Shown: piece after piece, positions 12,146-24,006 of the stretch
Numbering within the stretch: the stretch's first letter is position 1
Layout of the letters: every line of letters begins with the position of its first letter
Source of the DNA: Brachyhypopomus gauderio
Taxonomy: Eukaryota > Chordata > Actinopteri > Gymnotiformes > Hypopomidae
Assembly (NCBI RefSeq): GCF_052324685.1
Contig: NW_027506977.1
Span: 1 to 64,000 of the forward strand
Direction: 5' to 3'
Length of the DNA: 64,000 bases
Made by a program: the position numbers and the translations under genes
Notes under the pieces: model-generated
Told to the model about the DNA's origin: nothing
Database searches by the model: none
What the model saw: only the letters and a program-made list of their open reading frames with translations

Positions 12146-12158
12146 GTCTCTTAGCAAC
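12146..12158 (+). promoter_or_regulatory. RFX X-box upstream of EFCAB2
   Basis: GTCTCTTAGCAAC fits the X-box consensus RYYNYY-N-RRNRAC on both strands. It ends 17 bases before the EFCAB2 ATG. RFX factors activate ciliary genes through this motif, which suits an axonemal gene. The consensus is loose, so a chance match remains possible. Confidence 0.6.
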
Positions 12159-12175
12159 CAGCTGTAGCGTCAAAC

Positions 12176-15100
12176 ATGGCGGGAGATAAAGACTCTGCAG
12201 GTATCAAACGACGTGAACGTTCTTAATGTGTCTTTGTTGGTCACGTGACCAGATATTCTGCGCCGTGCAGTAACGTGCGTTAACTGACTAGCATACGCTA
12301 GCTAACTAACACAAGTTGTTAAGCTACTGTAGTGCTGTTAGCTAATGTTACAGGGTTGTAACTACGTTAGAGTCCTGCACCGGGTCGGGTACGGGCAAAT
12401 AGATGCTGAAACGGGTGGGTTTTACACATACCGAAATTTTACGGGTGGGTATGCGGGCGGGTAAGTTAAATAAGTGGTCATTTTTAGTAGGCTTTTATTT
12501 GCTTCGTAATGAACATAGTGTTACATTTTGCCTGATTAGCGCCTCCCGATGGTGGTGGCGAAGCTCAGGGGAGCTTACTTATACCGTAGCTCCGTTGGCC
12601 AGAGCGGGCTGAACTTTACTCTTCAGCTGTTCTGGGGTAATACCCAAACTTCGGTTCTTTTCCAGCGGAAACATGAGCAGAGGCTGGTTGTAACACAGTA
12701 CCGGGCATTTATTGTAGCTCGCTAGGTGGTTACAAAGCAAATGGGTGGCCGTGCTAGAACAAGGAAAAATGACGAGAGAGAACTTGGCGTTTAGGATTTG
12801 TGATCCAAGAGCGCAGAACGCAGCTCAAACCTGGGACTGTGGACGATATACTGTTCCTGCACAGTAACCTAGGATAGATTTGTGAACCTATGCGATTTTA
12901 TTTGGTTGTTATACTGGCATTTGCTCCCTCTCATTTTGCAGTTGCTAATTTTAGATAGGAATAGCCATACTGTTCCTGCACAGCAACCTTATATTTTATT
13001 TTGTGTTGTACTGACGTTTTTTCAGAGGCGCATTGAAAAATAAAGTGCTCTATAGGAATACTTTCGATTTGTGTGATTTTTCACGGGCACGGGTGGGTAA
13101 CGGGTAGAATATTAACGGGTCCGGGCGGGTACGGATTTAACTTTGAAATAGCCACTCTGCGGATATGGGTGGGTACGGGTCTCAAAAATCGGACCCGTGC
13201 AGGACTCTAAACTACGTTAGCTGGCTGGCTAACTGGCATTTTCATTTTAGAGCATAAAGTTGACATAAACAATAAAATATGTTGGCTACACTATTTTATA
13301 TTTTACTTTGCTAATGAACTTCATTTCCCTCTAAATGTGACGTGCAGATATTCTAATGGTTCACATGTTAAGTAACTTGTTATCTGACTTAAGAACAACC
13401 TGAAAGATCCTAGTGCAAGATTGACCACCAAACCAGTTACCAAACCAGTTACGTGACGGAGTTTAACAAAGGTTATACATGAAAGGTTATATTTGAAATC
13501 TTCATGGCTGAAAGTTAATTGTAGGGAGCTATCATAAAATGACAAAAACACTTATTTTTCAATATAGTATGAATATGAGATTTTCTAAAAAAAAAAAAAA
13601 AAAAGTTTTAGCATCACATTCGAACTGACGACACCTAAACGAACCTTGGGCCACTTCGTTACAACAGGCATGTCAAGCTGTTTGGATTAACAAGATAATT
13701 TTCTACTGTCCTTTACAGAAGGTATTGTATCTGAGGTCCACAAGAGGATCAGCAACGCATTTGATGTGTTTGATCATGAATTCAATCACACGGTTGATGT
13801 CAGGTAAGGTTTAATTCATGACAAATTCCACCTAAATGTACAAACTCCCCATTTACTGCACTGTACATACACAGTTCTCGTTCATTACATTTTATTGCTT
13901 TATTTCTCTAAATGTGTCCTTTTCTTGTTTTCCTAGAGAAATTGGTACCATTATTCGATCCCTTGGTTGTTTTCCAACTGAAGCTGAACTGCATGACATT
14001 ATTGCAGAGGTCAGTGTTATTTTGTCTGTGTAGAATATTTCATTATTAAGTTATAGGCCAACAGTGTTTTATTGGCTGTGTAGTGAGATCTGGTGTATAC
14101 TGAAGGTGATGTGTAGTTGCTTTAACAGGTTGAGGAGGAGGAGTCAACAGGATATATCCGCTTTGAGAAATTCCTTCCGACTATGACCAAGGTCTTGATG
14201 GAGCACAAGTAAGACAAGGCCTAATTCACTGTGATTTTATATGATCCCAGAGTGTACTGATGAAATGATATGTTCTTGGTATTGGATGAAACTTCACATT
14301 TGAACTCTTCCCAGTAGATGCTTGATTCTCGTTTTAGCACCATTAGCATTAAATCCATTATGTGAAGCTCATCACAGTAAATTAAAGTGGACCGATATTG
14401 CTGCATGCACTCTCAGTGACTACTGAGTTTCTCTTACTGGAGCATAATTTGTCCGAGATCTGTCTGAGCAAGACTTTACTTGTTTCAGTGATTCATTGAC
14501 AATAAACAACAAAGTAGGTTTTAATTACCTGAACAAGTAAAGTAGGTTTTGCAAGAAAGGTTTGCTGATTTTTATCACCCAGCCATTTGAAAGCATAGGT
14601 GAATAATGTTTTAGTAGATCTGAATCTGATCATTTATTGATTATTGTTTATTGTAACATGTATAACTCCATTTAAGAGAATGGAGTGATATGGCGATCCA
14701 CTAAATTGGAAGTATTCCACTGTGCCTGGAAGGATAGCATTATTGACTACAAACGGGCACTCACTAAAGCACGCTCAGCATACTTAGCCTCACTGATAGA
14801 GAAAAATAAAAACAATCCTAGATTTCTTTTTAATACTATTTCTAAACTTACAAAAAATCAAGCAGGCACAGAACCTCAGATTCCAGTAAACCTCACTAGT
14901 AATGTATTTATAGATTTCTTTGATAATAAAATAGAGAATATTAGACAAAATATAAAACCCTTTATTAGCAATACAACTGGTATGTCATCTGGTTTGGTTG
15001 ATATTGATTTAAATTACATACCGGGAGAAAAACTTGATGCTTTTCATCCACTCCCAAAATCAGAATTAGAGAAAATAATTTCTTCCTTAAATTGTACTAC

Positions 15101-18100
15101 CTGCACATTAGACTCAGTTCCCTCAAAGTTATTAAAAGAGGTATTACCAGCTGTAACTGAACCTCTTCTAACTATAGTTAACTCATCCATTACAATAGGT
15201 CACATGCCCAAATCATGTAAATTAGCAATTATCAAACCTCTGATCAAGAAACCAAATCTTGATCCGACTGTGCTATCTAATTATAGACCCATTTCAAACA
15301 CATCATTTATATCTAAGATCATAGAAAAAGCTGTTGCCCAGCAATTATGCCTATATCTGCATAGGAATAACACATTTGAAAAGTTCCAATCTGGTTTTAG
15401 GCCCCATCACAGTACTGAAACAGCATTAGTTAAAGTAACAAATGATCTCCTCCTTGCATCAGATCAAGGCTATGTATCACTGTTAGTGCTTCTTGATCTT
15501 AGTGCAGCTTTCGACACAATTGATCATAGGATCTTGCTAGAAAGGTTAGAACGCTGGGTTGGAGTCTCAGGCACAGCCCTTTCATGGTTTCAGTCTTACT
15601 TAACAAATCGCTATCAGTTTGTAGAGCTCAATAATATTTCATCCAAACGTACAATGGTTAAATATGGGGTCCCGCAAGGCTCCATCTTAGGACCACTATT
15701 ATTTACATTATATATGCTACCATTGGGCACAGTTATAAACAAACATGGTGTCAATTTTCACTGCTATGCGGATGACACTCAACTTTACATATCAGCCAAA
15801 CCCGATGACAAACTCAGTTTAGGAAAAATTGAGGCCTGTGTAAGAGATATTAAGTGCTGGATGTCTCTAAACTTCCTACAATTAAATGAGGACAAAACAG
15901 AAGTTCTCCTTGTGGGCCCTAAGGCCGCAAGACAGAAAATTCCAAATTTAATGCTTAATCTTGCAGACTATCCCATTACACCTGGCACAGTAGCCAAAAA
16001 CCTAGGCGTCATACTCGACTCTGACCTATCATTTGATAAATATATAGATAATACTACTAGGATAGCTTTTCTACATCTCCGCAACATTGCCAAATTAAGA
16101 AATGCATTATCACAGGATGATGCAGAAAAATTGGTGCACGCCTTTGTTAGCTCTAGACTAGACTACTGCAATTCACTACTGTCAGGATGTTCAAATAGGA
16201 ATCTAAATAAACTTCAAGTAGTTCAAAATGCCGCAGCTAGAGTTCTGACCAGAACTAGAAAATTTCAGCATATTAGACCAGTCCTATCAGCCCTGCATTG
16301 GCTCCCAGTTAAATTTCGTATTGATTTTAAAATTCTATTATTAGCATATAAAGCACTACACGGGCTTGCTCCTGAATACCTCCAGGAACTTATTTCCTAC
16401 TATGAACCCCCACGTCAACTAAGATCACAGGGTGCTGGTCTGTTATTAGTTCCACAAATTAACAAGGTAACAGCAGGGGGAAGAGCCTTTTCTTATAAGG
16501 CCCCCCAGCTTTGGAATAATCTTCCTAAATGTGTCCGGGACTCTGACACAGTCACAATCTTTAAATCTAGGTTGAAAACCCACTTATTTAGTCTAGCGTT
16601 TGATAATTAATATCCCCCTTAGATAAAGGTACAGATCCAGGGGTTCATAGACGAAGGGTTTTATGGTAGACTGGGGTGCTGGTGCTGTCATCCTGTCACT
16701 GCTCGTGGTCACTCAAGTTTGTTGACAGTGCAGTGGACGGATGCCATTGTCTCAGAATGCCCCCAAGCCTATGTTACCTTCTGGTTCTGCCGTTTTAGCT
16801 AGGCTGTAATAATTTAACTTAGTGCCGGAGTTGCTGCCACACTCCAGAAATGTTTATAATTTTACCTGTCCTGTATATGTCCTCATACAGAGCTAATTTT
16901 CCCTGTTTCATTTCTCCACATGGCTGCCCGCCTGCTTGAGGTATAATGAGATGAGGAGAGACAAGCGATCCATCCTGGCCGGCCACCTCCTGCCTAACCG
17001 GATGCCTACACCATGATGGACATTATTACATCTTTTTCGGTCTAAATGGACATTATTGCATCTTTTACATTCTGTCTACATTCTGTCTATATTGTTGTTG
17101 TTGTCATGGTGACCGGTGTCGGCCAGAGGAGGATGGGCTCCCCCCCTGAGTCTTGGTTCCTCTCAAGGTTTCTTCCTCATGCAAAAACTAGGGAGTTTTT
17201 CCTTGCCACTGTCGCCTTTGGCTTGCTCACTGGGGGCTAGGACTCGGCACTTGTAAAGCTGCTTTGTGACAACAACTGTTGTAAAAAGCGCTATATAAAT
17301 AAAATTTGATTGATTGATTGATTGATTGATATTCCTTATTACATAACTGTAATTAGTTGACTTGTTAGCTCCTGTTCATGTGAGCCTTACCTTTGTACAC
17401 AAGGCATATTCATTATATCATTTAGTATCCACCCAGTGAGATGTGGTGAGTGTGTGTGTGTTGTGTGTGTCATGTTGTGTTGCAAATCTCTAAGAAAGAT
17501 GATTTCAATTATCTTCACAGAAAATACTTAGATATGGTGTATTTTAAGTGTTAACTATATATATATATATGGTGTTGTAATGTGGAATGAGGTGTTTTCT
17601 GGGGTGAGTTTCAGGAGAGTGTTTCAGTGCCAGCCCCAAACATGTTGCATGGTTATTAAAACTGCGTACTTTAGCACCACTTTCATTTCAGAACCCACAC
17701 TACATATATTTTAAAGCCAGGACAGTGCTTGATTGCTGCTAGTGAAAAAGTAATTCTTGACTAACATTCTGCTCAATCCTGACCTTTTTAATGAAGAAAA
17801 AATTTTTGTGGATTGGCTGAATCTCCTGGAAGGCTTGAACCCCGAATTGAAAAAGTCCTAGCGATGCCCTTGATGTGGGAGAATAGATTTGCATAACCAG
17901 TTCTGTTCTGTCTCCTCTGTTCAGGTTTCGCCCCATTCCTGATGATATGCTCCTGCAGGCCTTTGAGGTAATTCACATTCATGTACTAGATCTAGAAACT
18001 CTAGTTCTAGTGTTCATGCACTGCGAGTGCATTAATGTCTACGTTAATGGCAGCCTTCTTCACACTGGACCTCATCTACAGTCATTGCTATGAATACTTC

Positions 18101-18576
18101 AGCTTATATGTTTTCTGTGTAATTACTAATCTACCCTAAACACCCTCCTTAGGTTCTAGATCAGCAGAAAAAGGGATTTTTGGAACCAGAAGAACTATCC
18201 AAATATTTGATGCAAGAGGGTAAAATCATATTTCACTTATTCAAAAGCATAAGTTAACAATATAAAAACATACGTTCTTGCATGAAAAGAATATAATGTA
18301 CATGACTCAGGATCGCCAGTGTGTGTTCAGTTTCGTTTCATCCCTGTTCCCAACACGTTTATCATTCTACTGACCCTCATCACCTGCAACATGTGTGATG
18401 AGCCTCTCTGCCTCTGTGTCGCACTTCAAAATGGTTAACTGCACATTTTCTCAGTGTTTTAATGTGGTTTAGATATTTTGAATTTCCCTGTAAAACACTG
18501 GTAAGCACAGTTTTATTCACACTAATCAGGGGAGCCCTTTACCCAAGAGGAAACAGAGGAAATGTTCTCTTTGTGA
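12176..18576 (+). CDS. efcab2: EFCAB2 / DRC8, nexin-dynein regulatory complex subunit
   Basis: Seven exons with GT-AG borders and matching phases: 12176-12200, 13719-13803, 13937-14009, 14129-14208, 17925-17967, 18153-18219, 18530-18576. Together they give 139 residues. Diagnostic stretches are [59 protein letters not shown] and [18 protein letters not shown], close to human EFCAB2 as I remember it. The protein is an EF-hand subunit of the axonemal N-DRC, which controls ciliary beating. The family is usually about 160 residues. Here exon 7 runs into a TGA after EEMFSL, yet 11 bases past ATGTTC another frame reads [10 protein letters not shown], the expected C-terminus. The simplest reading is an out-of-frame deletion of about 45 bases in the last exon. 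Poly(A) signals follow at 18684-18698. Confidence 0.88.
12368..13209. mobile_element. hAT element in EFCAB2 intron 1
   Basis: The ends are TAGAGTCCTGCACCGGGTCG and the inverted GACCCGTGCAGGACTCTA (similar over about 17 bases). They are flanked by the 8-bp duplication AACTACGT (12360-12367, 13210-13217). The 842-bp interior holds GGGTACGGG-type repeats near both ends and no transposase frame, so it is non-autonomous. Confidence 0.88.
14685..16610 (+). CDS. L2-clade LINE reverse transcriptase (5'-truncated)
   Basis: An uninterrupted frame of 641 codons. RT motifs run in order: [86 protein letters not shown] (catalytic YADD), then [15 protein letters not shown] and a C-terminal region with CNSLLSG and [15 protein letters not shown]. 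The endonuclease domain and ORF1 are missing; the ATG at 14685 lies at the truncation point and is not the native start. The element lies in EFCAB2 intron 4, same strand. L2 (Maui-like) assignment rests on the RT motifs and the 3' tail. Confidence 0.88.
   Translation: MIWRSTKLEVFHCAWKDSIIDYKRALTKARSAYLASLIEKNKNNPRFLFNTISKLTKNQAGTEPQIPVNLTSNVFIDFFDNKIENIRQNIKPFISNTTGMSSGLVDIDLNYIPGEKLDAFHPLPKSELEKIISSLNCTTCTLDSVPSKLLKEVLPAVTEPLLTIVNSSITIGHMPKSCKLAIIKPLIKKPNLDPTVLSNYRPISNTSFISKIIEKAVAQQLCLYLHRNNTFEKFQSGFRPHHSTETALVKVTNDLLLASDQGYVSLLVLLDLSAAFDTIDHRILLERLERWVGVSGTALSWFQSYLTNRYQFVELNNISSKRTMVKYGVPQGSILGPLLFTLYMLPLGTVINKHGVNFHCYADDTQLYISAKPDDKLSLGKIEACVRDIKCWMSLNFLQLNEDKTEVLLVGPKAARQKIPNLMLNLADYPITPGTVAKNLGVILDSDLSFDKYIDNTTRIAFLHLRNIAKLRNALSQDDAEKLVHAFVSSRLDYCNSLLSGCSNRNLNKLQVVQNAAARVLTRTRKFQHIRPVLSALHWLPVKFRIDFKILLLAYKALHGLAPEYLQELISYYEPPRQLRSQGAGLLLVPQINKVTAGGRAFSYKAPQLWNNLPKCVRDSDTVTIFKSRLKTHLFSLAFDN
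14690..17330 (+). mobile_element. L2-type LINE in EFCAB2 intron 4
   Basis: RT frame (to 16610), then a 3' UTR of about 700 bases with the familiar fish L2 tail (GGGAGTTTTTCCTTGCCACT, CTGCTTTGTGACAACAACTG, AAAAAGCGCTATATAAAT) and a terminal (ATTG)n array at 17307-17330. L2 elements end in short tandem repeats rather than poly(A). The 5' end is truncated near 14690. Confidence 0.88.
17331..17924. other. EFCAB2 intron 4, distal part
   Basis: Intronic sequence after the LINE, with a GT-rich patch at about 17450-17470 and (AT)n at about 17554-17570. No other element recognised. Confidence 0.5.
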
Positions 18577-18683
18577 GCATGATGACCATCAATGACACAC
18601 AGTGATGATGGAAAGATGCTCCTCACAGTTCTTCTGTACTGTTTCATATGCTGCACTGTCAACGCCTCATACACAATGTTAAA

Positions 18684-18698
18684 AATAAATATAATAAA
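18684..18698 (+). promoter_or_regulatory. EFCAB2 polyadenylation signals
   Basis: Two AATAAA hexamers (18684-18689, 18693-18698), about 110-120 bases after the stop codon. Confidence 0.7.
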
Positions 18699-18979
18699 CC
18701 TCTATATACAATAACAAAGAACTTGTCATTTATTCCCTTTGAACTGTAAATAAATGCCTCATGGTACAAAACAGGAAGATTTCCTCGTTATTTGTTAGCA
18801 TGAAAAATATGTTACATCAGTGTATAATTCCTCCTCCTTTAATCATCAGTATCCCATTGATATACTGGTATGTATATGGAGGGTGGTGTGACTTGGTAAA
18901 ATGTAAATGTGCCATATTTGTCAATTGTGATTTTTCAATTGAAAATTGTTCTCTGCTTTTAACCCATCTGTGCAGTTAG

Positions 18980-19237
18980 AACACACACACACACACACAC
19001 TAGTGATTACTAGGGGGCTGTGGTGCACACACACACACACACACACTAGTGATTACTAGGGGACTGTGGTGCACACATGGCCAGAGCGGTGGGCAGCCCT
19101 AGCCCGGCGCCCGGGGAGCAGTTGGGGTTAGGTGCCTTGCTCAAGGGCACCTTAGTCATGGCCTCAGGTCTGGAAATCAAACCCACGACCCTCCGGGCAC
19201 AAAACCAGTTCTCTACCACCAGACCATGACTGCCTAT

Positions 19238-19293
<56 letters not shown>

Positions 19294-19324
19294 TGCGTGT
19301 GTGTGTGCGTGCCTCCGTGCATGA

Positions 19325-19373
<49 letters not shown>

Positions 19374-19374
19374 T
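18980..19374. repeat. (CA)n/(GT)n microsatellites flanking a SINE
   Basis: (AC)n at about 18980-19000 and 19026-19045, then long (GT)n runs at about 19238-19285 and 19327-19371. The first pair sits in two copies of CACTAGTGATTACTAGGGG. Long alternating purine-pyrimidine tracts like these can adopt Z-DNA. Confidence 0.9.
19046..19236 (-). mobile_element. tRNA-derived SINE
   Basis: On the minus strand the 5' part has a tRNA-like A box (TGGTCTGGTGGTAGAGAACT) and B box (GGGTTTGATTTCC), followed by the fish SINE body (CCTTGAGCAAGGCACCTAAC, CCCAACTGCTCCCCGGGC). It ends in a CA-rich tail. It is a retroposon, not a functional tRNA gene: there is no acceptor stem or intact cloverleaf. Confidence 0.75.
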
Positions 19375-20626
19375 TCAGCAGAAGGAGACACATGGCCTGT
19401 CCACTGTTAGGCCCTTCTTCACATTTGCCCTCCCCGTGCAGTGCCTCTGTTTAGTGTAGAGAGGAGGACTCCTCATAACTGGTGATTTTAATCTAATTAA
19501 TTTGTCTCATGGGCTTTTTGTATAATTTGCTAACTGTGTTATGTGACTATTTTACACTCCTTGCACTGATGCGTTGAATATGAAATATTATCATCTATTT
19601 TCCAGCCTTTTCATTTTTTTTATTTACTACTAATAGGTCAAGGACATTATGATCAAAGATCAAATCTTACATAAAGTAAGATTAACGAGTATAGCTTTCT
19701 GACATTTCTAGTTGTATGTCAGTAGGTGGTGCTGACTACGCGTGCAAGAGAAATCAATTAAGACAAACTTCAAACTGCTGCTTTCTACTAACAAGCTACA
19801 GCTACGCATTTATAAATGCCAATCTTTTCATTTGTTGATGAAAAGCTGCGATCAAGCATCGCCATCTATGTTATGCTCTGAGTTGTTTCAGGTTAGTACA
19901 ATAGGTGATTATTTTACAAGCTGCCAGTTTGAATAATGTTTGGGGCTTCTGGCAATTTCTTATATATTTTATATCGTGCGGTTTATTCGTCGATTGCTGT
20001 TTTAACATATCTACTGATTACGTGTTTTGCTGGTATTTTCATAGCTTTTTAAATGTCGATTACTGCAATTATCTACATAAAACTCGTCGCTTTAAGGACA
20101 CGCCCACGCGTCACTCACTGGGATATTGACACGCTATTGGCTGAGAACTCCGAGGGGTGGTCAGAACCGCCCAGAGACAGATGTGCGCATCTGGGTTTAA
20201 TGACCAGCGACGTTTCACTGGAGTAACAGGAGACCAGACCGTGTTGGAGAGGCACTGGTCCAACTGGGTCCACAATACCGCACTGGAACTCCCACTGACA
20301 CATCCTGAGACACCCCGAGACACCCTGTCTCTGTGTCTCCCGACATGAATGCGTATGGAGACGTGCTGTATCTGAGATGATGGTTCGGTGAACACTGGGA
20401 ATGAAAGCGCCGTGATCGTCATTTCAGGAGTCCTAAACGCTCGGATCTATGAAACATTACATGTAATATTCCTGTTAGGTTGGACCCTAATGGATGATCC
20501 ACTGCATGGACGTCGTTACTGAGTCTGGACTTGGAGAGAGACACAAGTTGTATGTGAACTGACTTCAGCTCTGTTCGGACTGGGTGTGATATACATTCAC
20601 CCACTACGTTGGTCCAGTTCTTCACC
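19375..20626. other. EFCAB2-KIF26B intergenic region
   Basis: No gene seen. From about 20100 the sequence is GC-richer and probably holds the KIF26B promoter and 5' UTR. Predicted short frames on the minus strand here look random. Confidence 0.5.
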
Positions 20627-21308
20627 ATGACTTCTCTCACAGGGAATAAAGAGAGGTCTGGGACCAGGAGCCGAAAATACGGGGTAAGTTTGCCTTTCTG
20701 CCTTTATTTTGTGCAGTAGTGACCGTGTTTCTTCTGTTCTCCAGATCACTGGGGTTAGATGGTTTGAGATCATCACTGGGGTTAGATGGCTTGAGATCAT
20801 CACTGGGGTTAGATGGTTTGAGATCATCACTAGGTGGTTAGATGGTTTGAAATCATCCTTAAACGTGTTTACCAAGCACTTTTATTCTTTTCATAGCAGA
20901 TAGCGGATTTTTCTCCTACCAAGTCAGCCTCTTTCTCCCCTGAAACTTGGTACCGGAAAGCATACGAGGAGTCCCGGACTGGCAGCTGTCCGGCTCCCGA
21001 GGGTGCCGGTTCCGTGCCTGGGTCGTCTGGAACACCTTCACCTGTATCCGGAACCTCGTCTCCTGGGCTCCTTCTCGGACTCGCCTGTCCCCATCTCACC
21101 GGGGATCGGCACGTGTTCGCCAGGGTCCTTAGGTGGATCCCCGGGATTTGGCACCAGTTCCCCAGCCTCGGGTAGTGGGAGCTCCCCCGGTTCCGACAGA
21201 GGGGTTTGGTGCGAGAACTGCAGTGCCCGGCTGGTGGAGCTGAAGAGGCAAGCCCTGAAACTGCTGATCCCGGGACCCTGTCATTGTGTTTTTCTTGATG
21301 AGATGTGA
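20627..21308 (+). pseudogene. kif26b: KIF26B first two exons, disrupted and truncated
   Basis: Exon 1 (20627-20683) encodes MTSLTGNKERSGTRSRKYG and ends at a GTAAGT donor. Exon 2 starts at 20900 after CAG and reads [40 protein letters not shown], then a Ser/Gly/Pro-rich stretch, then [20 protein letters not shown]. This matches the N-terminus of kinesin-like KIF26B, a non-motile kinesin involved in cell polarity. The frame changes once, near 21065-21068: [16 protein letters not shown] is in one frame and [14 protein letters not shown] in the next, as if one base were added. Similarity stops after LIPGPC (about 21281) with no splice donor, and no kinesin motor exon was found in the rest of the window. 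Remaining exons could lie beyond 64 kb; otherwise this is a 5' remnant. It follows EFCAB2 on the same strand, as in human 1q44. Confidence 0.8.
20744..20858. repeat. 27-bp minisatellite in KIF26B intron 1
   Basis: Four tandem copies of GATCATCACTGGGGTTAGAT plus GGTTTGA, the last ones degenerate. Confidence 0.9.
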
Positions 21309-21850
21309 TGATGATAAATGAAGCGTGGACCGGTGCGAACAGGGTGTGGTGTTTCTGCGGCGTTTGCACTGTGCCTCGGTACCACTGCGATGTCCAGAAA
21401 CTGCCATGATCACAATAGCCAGTGGGCTCAAGTTATTGGGCAGAAACAACTGATTACCGATATTGTAAAGCAGACTGAAGAGAAGAGGCTGTGGGCTAGG
21501 ACAGTGGTGGTGTGCAGTAGGTTATAAGAGTCCCGTATCCCTACATGTAATGCTGCTTATGCGCTTCTGCGCGCTCCGGTTCTGGTGGGTGCGGGCGCGC
21601 TCCGGTTCTGGGTGCGGGCGCACTCCGGTTCTCTTCACGCTCACCCTGAACTTGTTAGATTTGCTCATTTCGGTGCAGCTGGGGTGTTGTAACAACCAGT
21701 GAGTGCTTTCAAAGTATTCAGTATAAAATGCTCAGGAAAACATTAAGTTTGTATGCGATGCATTCCGCACTGCTTTAACCACTGCGCCGCCATGATTCTT
21801 GTGAATGTTTTTTTTCTTTGATTAAAGATAATGCACCAGGCACCGAAGGA

Positions 21851-21891
<41 letters not shown>

Positions 21892-22040
21892 GGGGGGGGG
21901 GTGTCTATAGAGTTGTTTACTCTTCTCTCACTCTAATTTAGATAAATGAACATATATTAGTGCATATATTTTACAAAAACAATCTAAATCTAAATCTTTA
22001 GATCAGTGTGACAACACTGACTTAATGAGCTACTTTTCCA
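21309..22040. other. Spacer with (GT)n and a G run
   Basis: A repeated phrase GCGCGCTCCGGTTCT lies near 21565-21635, and (GT)n plus a 12-13 base G run at about 21853-21901. No gene recognised. Confidence 0.5.
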
Positions 22041-22048
22041 TTGAAGAG

Positions 22049-22225
22049 CAGAGTTGTATAATCCAGGTTCAGAAAGTAAAAGTCCTCACCAGGATTTTGC
22101 TCAGGCTTCCTGGATTGTGTTGATTCCACTCATTTTACCTGGATTGCACTAATTAGAAATCTAGCAAGCTTGAGCAAAATCCTGGTGAGGACTTTTACTT
22201 TCTGAACCTGGATTATACAACTCTG
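22049..22225. mobile_element. hAT MITE, copy B, near-perfect hairpin
   Basis: A 177-bp element with the 8-bp duplication TTGAAGAG (22041-22048, 22226-22233). The ends start CAGAGTTGTATAATCCAGGT. It shares the core AAAAGTCCTCACCAGGATTT and its complement, and the central loop, with 7938-8113, but has different outermost 30 bases that are again mutually complementary. Confidence 0.9.
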
Positions 22226-22302
22226 TTGAAGAGAGAGGTCATATATGATTGACATGAACATTTGGCATCAATTAAGTCCCTAATTGCACCATTTTTACAA
22301 AA

Positions 22303-22360
22303 AAGCACACACACACATACACACGCACGCGCGCGCGTGCACACACACACACACACCCAA
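22303..22360. repeat. Alternating (AC)n-(GC)n-(CA)n tract
   Basis: Runs of AC, CG and CA repeats around GCACGCGCGCGCGTGCAC. This is the strongest Z-DNA-type sequence in the window. Confidence 0.85.
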
Positions 22361-22544
22361 ACAACACACATTAACATTTATCACGTCTTGTAGTGTGATA
22401 TGCATACAGTGTATCCATTACTACATAACCTGATGCCTATGAGGGAAGTTGAAGCATGAGGTGGCACGCGCAGCTTTCTTTCCTCAGAGTGAAGCAGCGC
22501 TTGGGCTTGAGTGAGCAGTTTATGCCCCTGGTCAGTGTTGAGTT

Positions 22545-22725
22545 GAGGGCTTTTTGTGTCAGTGGTTTGGCTTAGCTGAGGGCTTTTTCTGTCAGTGGTT
22601 GGGTTTGTTTGTGTTTTTGTGTCAGTGGTTGGGTTTGTGTTAGTGTGTCAGTGGTTGGGTTTGGCTGTGTTTAATGTCAGTGGTTGGGTTTGTCTTTTTG
22701 TGTCAATGGTTGGGCTTGGCTAAGG
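22545..22725 (+). repeat. Minisatellite of TGTCAGTGGTTGGGTTTG
   Basis: About seven irregular copies of GTCAGTGGTTGGGTTTG separated by variable T/G-rich linkers. Confidence 0.85.
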
Positions 22726-24001
22726 TGTTTTTGTTCAGGCTAGCTGCATCTTGAGTTGCTCTTTAATGGAAGCTGGAGCATGAGGTTTATGGAGTTTACT
22801 GTTGCAATGTGGTTCATTATGGATGGAGTGTTGTGATGCCCAGTGAACCACCTCAAACTAGAAGTTCAAGATCAAGAACTAAGAACCCACCACAAAATTT
22901 AGAAGTCAGGATGCCAGGAGGTGTAGAAATGATAAAAAATAAGAAGAAATGTCAAAACAATGTCTCTGATTGATCAAGGAACAGTTCAGTATAATACAGA
23001 ATTCATAACAAAAAGTCCTATGCAGTGCAGTGATGTGTAAGCATATATAATGTGTGAGTAATTTTGTGGGTCTGTGTGAAATGATCGGATTGTTGTTTTG
23101 CCATATAATACTGAGATGGTAATGTACAGAACAGTGAGTGTGTGAACATGTGAGGGTTCCAGTCTGAGTCCTGTTGGAGTTTGTAATCATAGAAAGACTC
23201 TGGGATTACTGAAAGACTAGGATTACTGGTTGTGTGTGTTCTACCTCATGTGATCGATCCATAAAGCTGGGTAATCTGCCTGTAAAGCAGTGAAAAGGAG
23301 CCATCAGGTCACCATACTACACAGGAAGCAGGCCTTCCCGGTTTATCAGACACCTGTCGCCCGTTAACTATTTCCTATATAAGACCTCCCTATACGACCC
23401 TTGTGAAATATTGCCAACATTCCTGAAAGCATACTAAGAGTTATTATTCTGATTCTCTGGTTTGACCTGGTTTAGCTATTCTCCGATTTGCCCGCTGGCA
23501 CTTCTGTTCGGTTGGATTGTTTCTAGTGTACGGACCCGGACTGCCCTCGATCTCTTTGGTATTACTCCCCTGCCACTAAAGAGTTAACTTCTTTGAAATC
23601 TGCAAGTGTCTGTGTATGCCTCGTTTCCAGCGTCACTGTGTGTGTGTGAATATATATATACACACACACCAATGCTGAGGTGAAAGTTGACTGAAAACCT
23701 GGTATGGTATATGTTGTATGGGAAACATTAGCCATAATTAAAGACGACACCATTAAGTTGATTTTAATTGTGTACTTGGTGAATCTCAACTGAAGCCAAA
23801 CGTTCTTATTATGCCTTTTCGTTTTTCATTCAATTTTGCTTATTGTGTATTTACTAATCAGTGGCAAACAGATTAATTAACATACAGTGTGTGTGCTAAT
23901 GCAAATATAGCTGATTATCTCGTGTTTCTTATGTTTTTATGAAGCTTATGTCTTCATAATTCATAGAGATAATCTTAATGTGATTGTACATTGTTTTCTT
24001 T
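22726..24001. other. Spacer without a recognised gene
   Basis: No coding exon seen. A stretch at about 23270-23640 ending CGTTTCCAGCGTCAC resembles the end of an LTR but I could not delimit it. Confidence 0.45.
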
Positions 24002-24006
24002 GATAT

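Noticed and set aside
19046-19236. Functional tRNA gene
   Set aside because: A and B boxes are present but there is no acceptor stem, and the body is a known type of fish SINE.
19046-19454. Frames of His-Thr or Cys-Val repeats
   Set aside because: Translation of (CA)n/(GT)n microsatellites.
23270-23640. Additional solo LTR
   Set aside because: The right end looks LTR-like, but no matching left end or target duplication could be read.
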